From positions 186,001 to 250,000 of the forward strand of contig CBFFRP010000419.1 in assembly GCA_965644295.1 (NCBI GenBank): DNA of 64,000 nt, in the 5' to 3' direction. This document shows, piece after piece, positions 12,089 through 24,210 of this stretch. The stretch comes from Paraphysomonas bandaiensis. Taxonomy: Eukaryota; Chrysophyceae. A model generated the notes under the pieces. The model was not told the DNA's origin and did no database searches. It saw nothing but the letters and a program-made list of their open reading frames with translations. The stretch's first letter is position 1. Each line of letters begins with the position of its first letter. Position numbers and translations under genes: made by a program.

Positions 12089-12686
12089 ATCACTGAGTGG
12101 GTAGGAAGTAATATGGAGGAGTGTGGGTTGGTTAAACTATAACTATGATATGAGTGTACATACAGACCAGTACAGTACACAGCCATCACTATAGTTGGAC
12201 ACGTACAACTCCTGCTGTGTCATGATGCGCACGAGATATCGATGAAGGGTATCTTGTTCCCTTATGAAGAACTTCATATAGCGAGTATCCTAAAGAAGTT
12301 CTTTCAGTTTCATTTCTTTGAAGAGAAAATTCTGACTGATAGAGTCGGTTGATCCCATTTTAATCATTATCAGGCGGTTTGTCCCAATTAATACGAAGTG
12401 GATTCTGATACTGTACAAGAAAGAAACTGTAGAAGTGTGTACATACATACAGCAGCAGTATACGCAAGATGTATGCCTGTACAGTACATACATGTATGTA
12501 TATATACGTACATACTAACTGAAACATTTCGATTAATACTCTCAGTGTTCACCTACCTGTACAGTGTTCCTCTACCTGCCTGCCTCTATATACAGACATT
12601 ACGCCTCTAGTTGTCACACTCATGCAGTGGTTGTATATATATATCCACGTTAACCACACTGTAAACTAACTCCTCAGTGTTATCCC
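12089..12686. promoter_or_regulatory. Divergent spacer between secreted Cys-rich gene and IQ-motif gene
   Basis: 598 bp between outward-facing starts. TGTACAG/GTACAGT words recur (for example around 12170-12180, 12410, 12478-12490, 12560). No experimentally known motif is recognisable; promoter role is inferred from position. Confidence 0.35.
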
Positions 12687-15600
12687 ATGGATTTAATTGA
12701 TTCAGGAGTTGAATACGGTGGATGGGACCCTAGTTCTATATTTGGTGCTCCTGATTATTCCTCTCAACAGCAGCAGCAGCAGCAGCTATCGAGTGATATG
12801 TATGATGCCGATTCATTACACTCACATCATCATATTGAAAGAGATCGTGAAGACGATGACGTGTATGGAGAGAATTATCAGACTGATGGACACCAAAACA
12901 AGCCACTTAAGACTAAAGTAGCACCTCATCGGTTTGAAAAGGATACGGATGTTTTTGATAATAGAGACTCTGGCAAGTCTCCTCCGCGGATTAATAACTT
13001 CCTCGATGGTGGTCGGGTCGACAACGACTCACTCAAGCGTCTACATCCTGCTGATGTAGACGAAAGTAGCAATAAATCTACTTTTTCAGCTCCGCAACAT
13101 AGACTGCCATATGGTAGTAAGGATGTAATGGGTGGTGTGAAAGGTAGTAATCCTACTGATATCTCACCGAGGGATGACACTGAAGGTTTGGTTTCGTGTA
13201 TTGAGTTTTTCTTAATTGGATAATACGATATGTGGATTTTAGACGCTAATGACGCTGCAGGTTCTGCATCTGCTTTCATCAAAGGTAACGATATAGCAGA
13301 TAGTGCTGACAGTCGCACTCGGCAGCAAATATTTTTACAGGCAGGTGATGAGAGCAACCGAAGTCCTCCTGAACAAGAAGTCACGAATCAGCTACAGGAT
13401 GATCAGAGTCTTCCTGAGCAAGATGACACGAGTCAGCTACAGGATGATCAGAGTCTTCCTGAGCAAGATGACACGAGTCAGCAACAAGATGATCAGAGTC
13501 TTCCTGAGCAAGATGACACGAGTCAGCTACAAGATGATCAGAGTCTTCCTGAGCAAGATGACACGAGTCAGCAACAAGATGATCAGAGTCTTCCTGAGCA
13601 AGATGACACGAATCAGCAACAAGATGATCAGAGTCTTCCTGAGCAAGATGACACGAATCAGCAACAAGATGATCAGAGTCTTCCTGACCATGAAGATTCG
13701 GAACTGTTACCACCTGATCCGTGTGATCAGAGTCTTCCTGACCATGAAGATACGGAACAGCTACAAGATGATCGGAGTAACCGACTTCATGCTGAACTAG
13801 AAAATACGGAACAGCTACAAGATGGCCGGAATGGCCAGAGCCAGCAGAATGGGCGAGTATCTCCCCGTAAAGATTCAACCTCATATGTCCTTGATGGACA
13901 GGTCTCTTTACAACAAAGAATGCCCCCACAGTTACATCACCGCGATGCTCCTTCTACAGGGGAGGGTCGTAGCGCACAGAATGAGTCGTTGTCGCGCTTT
14001 GCGTGTACGACCATTCAACGTATGTACAGGGGACACCTTGGGCGGAAAAAGGCTGCCAAAGTGGAGCTAAAGATTGAGCGAGAACGACTGCGCAGTAAGC
14101 AGAGAAAGATCTCCGAATCATCTCGTCTATCATCTCACCTGCCTATTGATACTATACAGGACTATCCGGAAGACTTTGAAGTCACTATCCACAAGGCGAA
14201 AAAACGATATCCAGTTTCATTGTCTCCCCAATCTCCCGTTGCGGCAAGAAAGAAACCCCCTCCTCCTCCCCGGAGAAATGTAATCAGCTCCCATCAGAAG
14301 CCTGAAATTTTGTGTGATAAGTCTTCTGGCGGCGATGTTACCCCACAACTGACAATTCACACTGGGCAGACGTCTAGTCGGGATGATGTCGACGTACCCC
14401 ATTTTACTCCTCAGAAGCATCGCACCCCTGGTAATATACCGACTACGAGTCGTAGCGAACTTGAATCACCACGGCTACAGAGCAGCTCGAAGGAGCACGA
14501 TGATTACATTGACGACGATCTTGATGAGGAAATAGCTCATATTGATAGATTGTTTACCCAAGCCTGCGATGTTTTTGATCGTAGCGAGGATAGTATGGAC
14601 GATCATAATGAAAGGATGTCTTTTGGCGATGATATTGCTGAGGATAGTCTTTGTAGTGGAGAAAACGAATCTAACTTTGGGGAAGACAGTTTGGAAGAAG
14701 GTTACTTAAAGCCAACAGTAGGATCCAGCAAAACAGTTCAACCTGCTCCAATATCAGATAGAAGCTCCAGTTCTAGTAAGGATACTGATAAACATATGTA
14801 CAAGAGTAATTCAAACGCCAAGGAGCCAGTGCGCAGCCACAACGCAATACCGACGATTACAGAGCTACGAAAAATTCATAATGTGGATGCCCATGTGCCG
14901 AAAGAGGTTCACTCTGCTCGATCGGGTATGTAATTTGTTGTGGTGGAGCTTCTGTCGTGTACATATTCCATGCATTGTGTTCCAAAGTTAGGCCATCATA
15001 CTGTGTTGATTGTTTTGTTCAAACTTTATATGTTTCCGAACTTCAGGCATTAGTATGCAGCCATCGTCATCGCGGTCTGCTGCATCTCAAGACGAGAGTG
15101 TAGCTAGTCGTCATGTGTCACACCCGAACCAAGCGCTCAGAGGCAACCGATTCAACGCTGCCGCGCTGGCGAGGTATGCAATAAATGTTTACGAAGCTAT
15201 GAAATGTTATGATTCTTGTATGGTAGGCGTCACGCAGCGGCGATGGCTATACAGAGAGTATTCCGCGGCCACTGTGCGAGAAGACAGGCTGTTGTCAGGA
15301 AAGAGAAAATGAAAAATCGGTTAGTGGATTGCTGTGGTTAAAAATTTTCCGTCATGTATATGTAATTCAGATTTGCTTGTCCGAACTGCGGTATGCTGGA
15401 ACAAGGGGGAATGTACTGCAAACGATGTGGACGCAAAACGATTGTAGAGGGTGGATCGAATCGATCTCAGATTTCGAATAAAAAGCAAAAGAAGTCAGCA
15501 AGAAGGTAATGAAATGCCGTAATATTGTGTCATGGGCCGTACATGTATATAATGCTTGAACTATAACCACACCTAATATATTTCAGTGAGTCTTCCTTGA

Positions 15601-16826
15601 GTGAAGATGCTCCTGCTGAGAAAATTGTTGAATCAAGAAGGCGAAGTAAACGTCAGACACGCAATAAAGGGCGAATGGATGACGACGATGCTATACGCCA
15701 GCTAGAAAATGACCTCAATATATTGCACAATGGACACAATAAGTCTAGCCAAAATGAAGTCGACCACAAGGGTAAGGATGCTAGTAACAGAGGTGATAAA
15801 CCAACCCGTCGTGACGGGAAGAACGGATGTAAGAGGAAATCTGCCGACGTCCGAGGTACAGTGGGGAATGATAATGACCCCAGCCGTAGAGAAAAAGGGA
15901 AGAAAGAGCACGGGAACAGTGTGCTCAATGTTAACGTTGAAGTCGATGAACAGTGCAACTCCCCTGTCAAGAGCTCCAGTAGTAAACCAACACGACAGAA
16001 AAAGCAGCAGAGCTCCAAGTTAGCTCACCCCAGTGATGGGCCATCTAAATTCAAAGACAGTGAACGACAAAAGAAACCAACACAATTTAAACATGAAAGT
16101 AGTGACTCTGTTCCTGAACAAAAGCGATTTTTTTCAAAGGGAAATTCTGGTGTGCTCTCTCCAATTCAGGAGATTACCACGGGTAGTGGGATGGGTAGCG
16201 AAAAATCGACTCCGGTTAGTAAGAAATCGAAGAAGACTGGATTCAAGAAGGCAGGAGTAGCCAGTGAAATCCCTTTACCTTTTCAAGTTCAGTCAAGCAC
16301 CTCTGATGCTTCTCATTGCAATAGCGGTTACAGTGAAAACAATGGGTACTTGGTGGAGTTCGATAGACGAGCCCACGGAGGGGGTAAAAAGGGCAGGCGT
16401 GACTCGAGACCTCCATTGATGCCCCATGAGATAGGTAAAAGTGATAGTCAAAGTGCTGTGACGGCTGGAGGGTATGCAGAGATACATAGTGCTGAGTATG
16501 AAGAGAGTTGTAGTCTTCCAGCACTGTCTGCGCATAAGTCTCACAACACCAGAAGAGTACACTCTAAGCCTCAACGGGCCCCTAGTTCAGATCAGATAGA
16601 AAAAAGTCAAGACCAGAAGCGATTCCACAGTACTCAGTCTGCTCCTCCCCGTATGAAGAACGAGGATGATTTTATTCATCTTCCACCTCCAGTTCGACGA
16701 AGTCATGACTACGGAGATTTGCCTATAGAACATGTACTTGGTAATCCTAAGGTACGAAATAGTAGCGTCATGCGTAAAGGAGTCAAGATTGACCGCAAAA
16801 ACAATAAAATTCCGAAACGTAAATAG
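12687..16826 (+). CDS. Large disordered protein with two IQ motifs and a zinc ribbon
   Basis: Six exons (12687-13185, 13243-14925, 15047-15173, 15227-15319, 15371-15505, 15587-16826) join in frame to 1,258 residues. Ordered features are a poly-Gln tract near residue 30, seven or so 15-residue repeats of the type QDDQSLPEQDDTSQL, and a first IQ motif (CTTIQRMYRGHLGRKKAAK). A Pro-rich stretch (KKPPPPPRR) and acidic segments follow. A second IQ motif (AMAIQRVFRGHCARRQAV) lies in exon 4, and a zinc ribbon in exon 5 (CPNCGMLEQGGMYCKRCG, CxxC-x9-CxxC). A long basic, Ser-rich tail closes the protein. IQ motifs bind calmodulin-like proteins, so a Ca2+/calmodulin-linked scaffold, perhaps centrosomal or flagellar, is an inference only. 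I know no named protein with IQ pairs plus this ribbon. Most of the chain is predicted disordered. Confidence 0.82.
13381..13690 (+). repeat. 45-bp in-frame coding minisatellite
   Basis: About seven tandem units of 45 bp, each coding 15 residues (DQSLPEQDDTS plus Q/L-rich joiner). Units differ by a few bases (CTACAG/CAACAA, AGT/AAT), suggesting recent expansion. Two partial diverged units follow (DQSLPDHED). Confidence 0.9.
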
Positions 16827-18361
16827 ATGAAGTATTGATGTCATACTGGCTGTTCCCAATAATGGGAGAAGTGTGTGATGTGATGTGCATGTAGCTTCGA
16901 TAATGGTATTTATCATAGACTATCGTGGTATTTTATAATTAAATTTGTTAATATTGCTGTACTTTTCTGATACAATTGTTTGTTATATATTTGTGGAATC
17001 ACCTATTGTAGATGATCATGTAAAAGCTGAGCGTATGTGTATAAAACTACGATGGTAGTATAACAGTATTTATGGAGGTTTTCTTCCCCGCTGGTATGTC
17101 TTTGAGGGACATAGCAACTAAGCTAATATACCTCTCACTTAGAATTTACACTACTACACTTGAATATTTCGAAGCAGTTGAATCTCTGCAATCACCATTT
17201 ATATGCTATGTATCTAGACGATCGTTGTTGAGGTGCTCAGTTTTTGTTCTTTGCCAACGATATTTGACATTGCTGTATTAGTCTCTTACGTGCCGAGGTT
17301 AGAGTGTATATTAGCCCTTAATTGACTGTCACACACAAGTATGATTAATAAAATGATAACATGACTGTGTGCACATACATCCAAACTTCTGATAATGGGT
17401 TTGTATCTATAATCAGTAGCTATACATCTTAAGAAGCTATACATAATTTAGCCAGCCTATTAATTAATTAATAACAACATAATTAATTTGTATATAGTTG
17501 AGGAGCAAAATACTTTTCTTGTTGGTGAGTAGTAGTTATGATTAGCAAGTATATATATGTTTATGAATCTAGATAATAGTGTTATGTATTAAATGTACAG
17601 TGATGACATTGTATACAAGTATCATGAATACACTAGATACATATTATACTGTGAGTAAAACTATTGAAACAAAGTTTTCATTATTTAACTTATGCTTTTT
17701 AAGTTATTATTCATTGAAATGATACAACATCACAGAAGTGATCTACTTTTGATATTAAAACTTTGAAAATACCGTTAAAAACTTCAACTTTAACATTCAA
17801 TATGTGACAAATTTCAAAGTAAAAAATAATTTTAACATACTGGCAATATTCAGCGCATACACACCTACAACTATAGCACTTATCTAAAATTTGACCGGGA
17901 AGCGGCCAATTGACCGCCTATGTATTGGGTTCTCTTTAAGCTCAAGGATAATAGAAGCATGAATCCTGTAAATAATTACGATTACGAAAATAAGGAAGAA
18001 CTAGCAATCATGATATTAATCATAGTTTACTTGTATTTAATCGATTATTTTACCATTTCTTTTGTACTGAGGACTCATTTTGTAGTAAAATGGGCACTGG
18101 TGTGTGTTGTCTGCCGCGTAAACCGGTATATCGTTTACAGGTATACCAACTAGTGCACAACCAACGAATTGTATCAAAGAGCATAGTCAGGAAATAATTC
18201 TTAATTGCGTACAAAGAGTTTGGTATATTGATTACAGACAACCGGAGTACTAGCACAGGAAACTGCACCATTTTATCCTACTTAAAACACTACCCAACAA
18301 GTCTGAACATAATTTACTACGTTAGTAGATTCGTGGTGTGTTGTTTATTGGTAGCACTCTC
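16827..18361. other. AT-rich convergent spacer, no gene seen
   Basis: 1.5 kb between two convergent 3' ends. Short open frames (for example 17072-17281, 17920-18153) lack recognisable features. A CCGGTATA...GGTATACC pair sits at 18121-18147. Confidence 0.55.
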
Positions 18362-20189
18362 CTACATATTTCTATATTCGGAATCAAAAGCACGAATTCT
18401 ACTAAAGATTTCGGCCTTCAAATCTTCAGCGCACTTTCTAACGCGATCAGGCACAGCTTTCTTGAATGTGAGCTGATTTTCAATCGGCGAACCCGGCACG
18501 ACATCCGTCAAAACCAGTTCACCCTTATATGTCTTTTTCTTGCTCGCTTCTCCACTAATATCATCCACAACAATTTCAATCTTTAGGGTGATATTAAAGT
18601 CATAAAGATGTCTCTTTTTGCCTCTAGTTAAAATGATTTGGGCGTCTCCATTGATTGTCTTCACCTCAGACACGCGTCCTTGCATGGCGGCGAGACTAGA
18701 AGCCATATTCTGGATGCTAGCCATGGCGTCGTCCTTGTCAGAGTGCGCGCCTATACTCTTGAGAGCGTCCGAGATTGCATCCGGTGAGCCCATATCTCCT
18801 GGAAGTGATACAGAGGCGCCTGCACACATATCGCGAAGCCGGTCTTTCACAAACTGTGTGGTGTCCCTCTCCTCCCAAGTCCCAGCAGAATTCCAACTGG
18901 AAGCACCAACAGAAGAAGCATTATCACTAGAAGCAATTGGAGCACTTGTTGAAGTTGCTTCCGATGCGCCCACAGCCTTGGGGGTGATGTCGCCAATGAG
19001 CTTACTTTCTTCTGTAGGTAACTGCCTCTTAAAATAGCAATATCCCTTACTCGTTGTCTCGCTGATGATTTTGCTGCAGGATAATAACATTATCACATAG
19101 AAAACATGCTGCTACAATACACTGCACCATACCTATCTTCTTCGTCATACTCGTCGTCGTTCTCTTCCTGCTTAGGGGCCCTCTTAATGGGTTTCGGGAT
19201 GGACTCCTTTCTCTTTGCCTTCTCTGCCTTTTCTCTTTCCTTCTTCTCCTTTTCCTGAGCTTCCTTCCTGGCTTTCTTCCAATCCTCAAAAGATATCTCA
19301 GTATCGTCACCTGTGGTATTCAAATATTACGTGCTCAACAGCCGTTCGTACGAGGGAAGTGCATGGGCGAATACCCATTCAGTACGAATAATATGCAAAA
19401 TCACACCTTCCTTTCTCCTCTTCAATTTGTCCTGCACCCATTCGTCCTGCAACCTTTCTTCTTCTTCTCTCTCCCTCCTGAGCTTAGCCTGCCGTTCCGC
19501 TTCCTTGTCTTCGTACATGTTTCCTATCACAATGGATCACAACGTATGTACAATGCTAAGCAACAATGTCTACCTTTCGCGAACATATTCGACATGGCAG
19601 CTTTTTCTCGCTGCTTTTGCTCTTTCAGTGCTTTCATAACTTCTATCAGCTCTTTCTTAGCCGCATTGTTAGTAGATTCTAATGCCAAAATGCGATTTAG
19701 GCCGGCCTTGCTCTCTTCAAGTGATCCAGTGCGGTGTAGGGCCACGGAGCGACGATAGAGTGCTTTGATGTTATCCGGATCAGATTTCAATACTTCATTA
19801 GAGCTGCTTATCACTCCTGACCAGTTCTCCTCCTTAACCATAACCATTGCAAGATTTCCATGTAATGAAACTAACAGTGTTTTCATTTCTTGAAACTTTT
19901 CCATAGTTACAGTGTCTGTTGGAGGAGTGATACTCTTATGAGGGTTCAATAGTTTAATAGCGCTCTCATACTGATCCTTTGCAGCCTTCAGATCACTTTT
20001 CTTAAAAGAAATATTACCAGATTCTTTCATATCAATTGCCATACTGAGACTGTCATGAAAATTATGTTGTGGCTCTGTTTGAGTGTCTGAAGTATCAGCT
20101 GCAGACTCCTCATCAGATATATCATCAAATCTAGAGTAATCATTCGCATCTTGTCGGTTTGATGGGGAGTCACAATCGTTATCAGACAT
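18362..20189 (-). CDS. TPR-Aha1 domain Hsp90 co-chaperone-like protein
   Basis: Four exons (20189-19574, 19523-19407, 19310-19133, 19073-18362) give 540 residues. After an acidic N-terminus, residues from about 50 to 180 form TPR repeats (DMKESGNISFKKSDLKAAKD, LHGNLAMVMVKEENWSGVIS, NIKALYRRSVALHRTGSLEE). A long charged coiled-coil linker spans exons 2 and 3. From about 360 to the end lies a domain like the N-terminal domain of Aha1, opening SWNSAGTWEERDTTQFVKDR and continuing with KTINGDAQIILTRGKKRHLY and EDLKAEIFSRI. Aha1 stimulates the Hsp90 ATPase, and TPR domains commonly dock on Hsp90/Hsp70 tails, so an Hsp90 co-chaperone role follows from family knowledge. Introns are 49-96 bp. Divergent from bS6m. 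Confidence 0.85.
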
Positions 20190-20802
20190 CTTTCTTTACT
20201 GGAACGCAAAGAGGCGATGAGGAACTTGTGGTATGAAGATGTGATGCAATGGATTATGCTTGTAATGTGATGTAGTTTTACTATATGGACTTTCTAGATT
20301 ATTCGCTCTCTATGGATTTCCATACACACCTGTGTGTGGTCGTTAGTTCCTTGGATAAATTTTCCAATATTTGTGATTCGAGAATATAAAATATGGACTT
20401 TTTGGAGTCGTTTCAAGTTTTTTTTTGTTGGAGTGAAGTGTGTGTTGTTTTTTGTGTGGTGTGGTATGGGCATCACTTGTGTTTGATGATGCTGTACAGC
20501 ACTTGTACAGCAGGTTTTTGTTGATGCGCATGTAGCCCGTTCATGGTGTTGCCTATCCGTATATGGTGTAACCCGTCGTCTATAGCCGTACATTAGTGTA
20601 GCCCGTATCCAGTTGTGCTCTCATTCACCCATTCACACACTCTATATCGTGTATATATGTATGTATGTACGTGTATATGTGTATATATATTCCTGTTCAT
20701 TGACATACACACTCACAGCACACACCATTATATCAATCCATTAATTACACTCATATATTATCGAGTTGGAATAACCACCAACCAAATCCTATCATCTCAC
20801 CA
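20190..20802. promoter_or_regulatory. Divergent spacer between TPR-Aha1 gene and bS6m
   Basis: 613 bp between outward starts, with pyrimidine/GT-rich runs on the plus strand at 20410-20460 and TATGTA-type repeats at 20652-20690. Both promoters are expected here; no specific element is identified. Confidence 0.35.
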
Positions 20803-21296
20803 ATGCCGCACTACAAGCAGATCATCATGTGTCTCCCTAAGTTCCCTCCCAGTGAACTGGTCGGTATGTTTAGACGACATGCAAAAAAAATATTTGAACA
20901 TGGTATATAATACATATACACTGATAGTGTGTGCTAACAATTGTTAAGGAGGGATACTCCGATCTATTGAGAATCACGGGGTGCGTGAGTTACCTGAAAG
21001 AACTACCAGGTGGGTGGGGTCCCTTTTAGTGGATTGTGTATGTAGAATATATATATATAACGTGTGTGTACAGGCGTTTCGCAGATAGAGAAGGAAAGAA
21101 AACATTTTTGGACGCACGCTATGTTACTGTGTCTATGGACATATCGCCAGCAGGACTATCTGACATTGAAAAAATGTTGACAACTGAAGATGGAATATTA
21201 CGAGTATTCACGCACAGGCAGAAAACTGCTGCCGATCGATTGGAAACTAAGGGCTTTAACCAACCCTACCCCGACATACCTTTTCCCAAGTTTTAA
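20803..21296 (+). CDS. Mitochondrial ribosomal protein bS6m
   Basis: Three exons (20803-20902, 20949-21009, 21074-21296) give 127 residues. The fold markers are the opening MPHYKQIIMCL, a helix (ELVGMFRRHAKKIFEHGG), the strand ILRSIENHGVRELPERT, the basic loop that follows, and the strand DARYVTVSMDISP. The next helix DIEKMLTTEDGILRVF is also typical. This is the bacterial S6/MRPS6 layout, a small-subunit ribosomal protein acting in mitochondria. Spliced frame closure across two 46-64 bp introns supports the model. No organelle presequence is visible, as is usual for MRPS6. Confidence 0.88.
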
Positions 21297-22212
21297 ATAA
21301 TAATGTCTGTACTGGCTTGTTTTTATTTTTCCTTGTGTTTTATTGTAGTCGTTAAGGGGCAAGTCAATACTTTCAGTAGAGTAGATTCGACTTTTCAAAC
21401 TCCACTCATACTTCGAACTTACCTTAAGCTAATGCAGTTCGCTAGCTTATCTTAAGCAGCAAAGTATAAGTAGCTTTCATTCTAAGCCGCAATATCGACA
21501 AATCTGATTAGTTACGACGAGGCCAATATACACTTATCCTCATTTTATCTCAATAAAAGCGTTTTTTGACCTGATATTGGCTCAACAGAGCGCTCATATT
21601 AGCACCGGGCAAATATAGACATTCAACTTCAATACTCGGTTCAACAGAAACTCACTTCTATCTTAATTATATGATAATGACAGTCATATGTACGTGATTT
21701 CATTATTGTGCACAATTATGGAGAAAACACAATCATCATGAGTTTGACATAGGGCCTCTAAACATAGAATTATGGAAGGCTATCTTTCATACTAATTGGA
21801 CAAGTACAAACAAAGAAATTGATTTTGTCAGTCTATATTATACATAATTCATTATTAGGATACAAATTGCTGAATCAAAAGTTAAGCAAGTGACATCGAT
21901 ATATTGCACGCAACACCACGCAATAAAGTCCATGATAATCATATCTGCTTTGGTGTTATAATAAGTAGACATCTATACTATTGTACACATCATATCAAAA
22001 TTGTTTGCTGGCCACGAACAACCTCTATCTTGAAATACGCACAAGGTATCCACACGCCAGTCCAAGAGCCGGCTAACTACTCGATTCAATAGCTTGATCA
22101 CAGAGTGCTGTCACAGGAATACACCTAAGCAAAAGTCAAAAATATCCAAATCAACAAAATTACAAAGCAATATACAAAGGAAGGTATCAACATCATATGC
22201 GTATGAGGGAAA
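21297..22212. other. Spacer with dispersed repeat
   Basis: No gene recognised. It contains the dispersed repeat listed next. The remainder is AT-rich; the frame at 21904-22092 has no recognisable similarity. Confidence 0.5.
21570..21750. repeat. Dispersed repeat shared with 45165-45345
   Basis: About 180 bp with clear similarity to 45165-45345, for example GGCTCAACAGA, CGCTCATATTAGCACCG, TTCAACTTCAATA and GTGATTTCATTAT in the same order. Not identified; probably an old transposon fragment. Its 45-kb copy abuts a solo LTR. Confidence 0.7.
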
Positions 22213-24210
22213 CTAGCTCCTGATGCCAGTATATACATATATATGAGCATGTTTACCCACCGCCCATAGGTCTTGATATACACGCCTCTTCCTGGAACCT
22301 ATGCGAGTAGCCGCGCACGGCTCCTGCGCTGGGGTAGTTTTTGAGGCTACCACAGATCCCCTGCTACCTGTCTGTTGATGCCTCTGTAATGGAATATGCC
22401 GCTGTTCATCAGCAGTCGTTGTGACGGTTGCTAATGGTTTCGGTGGAGTGTGGACCGCACCGATAGAACTTGGGCTCTGTCGCGGTTTACCGCGCCAGCT
22501 CCCCGGTCTACCTCGGCTACCAGTACGCATGTGCTTGGGTCGTCCTGCCCCTGATCCCGCATTCCGCCCTAGTACTAGCCGATCAAACTCCTCCTTACCC
22601 AGAAAACTCAGAAGGTCTTTGTAATGTTGCCGTTCACAGACCAGTGCAAAATCCCTGTCAATAACGAAATCCTCCGCTCGAGATTCTCTTTCTCTCCCTC
22701 CTCCAGCCCCGTCAGTGGGGACAGGCGAGGCACGTTCACTAGTAGCACTAGCACCGTCGCACAGCACTGAGCTCACCCCCGACCTACCGCTGCGCTTTGA
22801 GGAGGAATCAAACTCCTCTTCATCACTACCCCAATCTATTTCTTCCCCGGGCCCTTCTCGCTCTACCCACTTCTGAAGCCCTCGGTCAAAACGCATGCTC
22901 AAAGGCTTTTCGCCCTCCTCACTCTGGCGCCCGATCAACTCCGCTCCTATGTTGACGACTACGTCACCCGGTGTGATCACTCGCATGGAACTATGATGAC
23001 CTCCCCTAGTTGCAATGACAGGAGGGACAGTACCTACTTTAGGAGACTGTGTGGTAAGTTTGAAACCGAAGTCCTCCCCAACCTCAAAACCATCGTCCCA
23101 ATTCTCTTCCTCTTCTTGTGGCACAGTGACTTCTTCCGTCGAAGGCGTACCGATAGATGTGGGCATATCGGTAGTAGGTGGACTCAGCGCCTCTGCCACA
23201 CCGCTCAGTGCTGATGACGTAAGGGGCCCGTCACTCATACTATCCATGGAAAGAGTACTTACTGTCACTGTACCCCGCCCAATAGCTGAGGGTTTCAGAA
23301 GGCCTAGCCCCTCCAAATCCTCCGGGCGGATTAGTTGGGGTCCTGCGCCAGTGGATGGGGCAGGCAGCAAGTTCTTGAGAAAAGCTGTCACTTTGCTCCC
23401 TTGCGCGGTATCCGCGGACTTACCCCCTTGGTCGAGAGTAGATGGTAGGTGCAGTTGTAGATGGGACCGTGCCTCTCCGGTGGTGTTGTCATCAAAATCA
23501 TCATCCCAGTTATCGTCGTCGTCTTCCAGTCCGTCGTCTCTACGAACGTTTGAATTACTTGGAAGTGTCTCCAGACCCACATTACTATCTGAGTCAAAAC
23601 CAGACATATCTAACTCATCATCATCACCGTGATTAGCAAGAGAGACCTTTAGTTGTGTTGCTTTCGGATGCACTTCCTCCTCCTCATCCCAATCACCCTC
23701 TGACTCCGAAACTGCGTTCACAAGACCACTGATTTCATCGTCCTCAATAACCTTACTGGTAGGAGAATTAACAGCTCTAGCGGTGTCACTAAATATAAAG
23801 CTTCCTTTATTTTTATCCATTCCTGGTGCCAAGGGAAAAGGCTTCTTGTCTTCTGCACTGGCGAATCCAAACTCTTGATCCCATCCGCAAGAACTATTTT
23901 CAGATGACTCGAACCCAGTCATATCCACATCAGCCGACCCACATCCCTCTGCTAACTCCCATTTCTGATCATCAGGATTAAATATCATCCCTGAATCATG
24001 GATATCATCCACAGTAATTCCAAACTGAGCCAGGTCAGAAAGACGCACGAGCACCAGCTCATGATCTGGGCGTTTGCGAATAAGACTGAAACTAGAGCTT
24101 AATTCAGGTGTTGAGGGGTTGAATTCCTCCCCGAATTCAAAGTCTTTCTCTGTTAGATGGGTATCTGCGTCTTCGAAGCTGGAGAGTTTTAATTTAATGG
24201 GTTCATTCAT
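22213..24210 (-). CDS. Acidic protein with two FxxxxxKW-type motifs (possible Byr4/Bfa1-like)
   Basis: A continuous 665-codon frame, highly acidic with many DDDD/EEE runs and DMSGFDS/DMTGFESS repeats. Two short similar motifs stand out: GMIFNPDDQKWEL near residue 75 and PLSMRFDRGLQKWVERE near residue 445, the latter followed by IDWGSDEEEFD. The conserved-looking C-terminal segment reads YKDLLSFLGKEEFDRLV and then a basic Gly/Arg-rich tail. The repeated M-x-F-(D/N)-x5-KW pattern recalls the GAP subunit Byr4/Bfa1 of the fungal septation/mitotic-exit network, but this is a memory-based hint and not secure. The 3' end is uncertain: a GTAAAC donor at about 22252 and an AG at about 22216 could splice to a hydrophobic tail ending near 22124. 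Confidence 0.6.
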   Translation of the reverse strand: MNEPIKLKLSSFEDADTHLTEKDFEFGEEFNPSTPELSSSFSLIRKRPDHELVLVRLSDLAQFGITVDDIHDSGMIFNPDDQKWELAEGCGSADVDMTGFESSENSSCGWDQEFGFASAEDKKPFPLAPGMDKNKGSFIFSDTARAVNSPTSKVIEDDEISGLVNAVSESEGDWDEEEEVHPKATQLKVSLANHGDDDELDMSGFDSDSNVGLETLPSNSNVRRDDGLEDDDDNWDDDFDDNTTGEARSHLQLHLPSTLDQGGKSADTAQGSKVTAFLKNLLPAPSTGAGPQLIRPEDLEGLGLLKPSAIGRGTVTVSTLSMDSMSDGPLTSSALSGVAEALSPPTTDMPTSIGTPSTEEVTVPQEEEENWDDGFEVGEDFGFKLTTQSPKVGTVPPVIATRGGHHSSMRVITPGDVVVNIGAELIGRQSEEGEKPLSMRFDRGLQKWVEREGPGEEIDWGSDEEEFDSSSKRSGRSGVSSVLCDGASATSERASPVPTDGAGGGRERESRAEDFVIDRDFALVCERQHYKDLLSFLGKEEFDRLVLGRNAGSGAGRPKHMRTGSRGRPGSWRGKPRQSPSSIGAVHTPPKPLATVTTTADEQRHIPLQRHQQTGSRGSVVASKTTPAQEPCAATRIGSRKRRVYQDLWAVGKHAHIYVYTGIRS

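Noticed and set aside
13381-13929. Minus-strand frame with HLAQEDSDHLVADS repeats
   Set aside because: Antisense image of the 45-bp coding repeats of the IQ protein.
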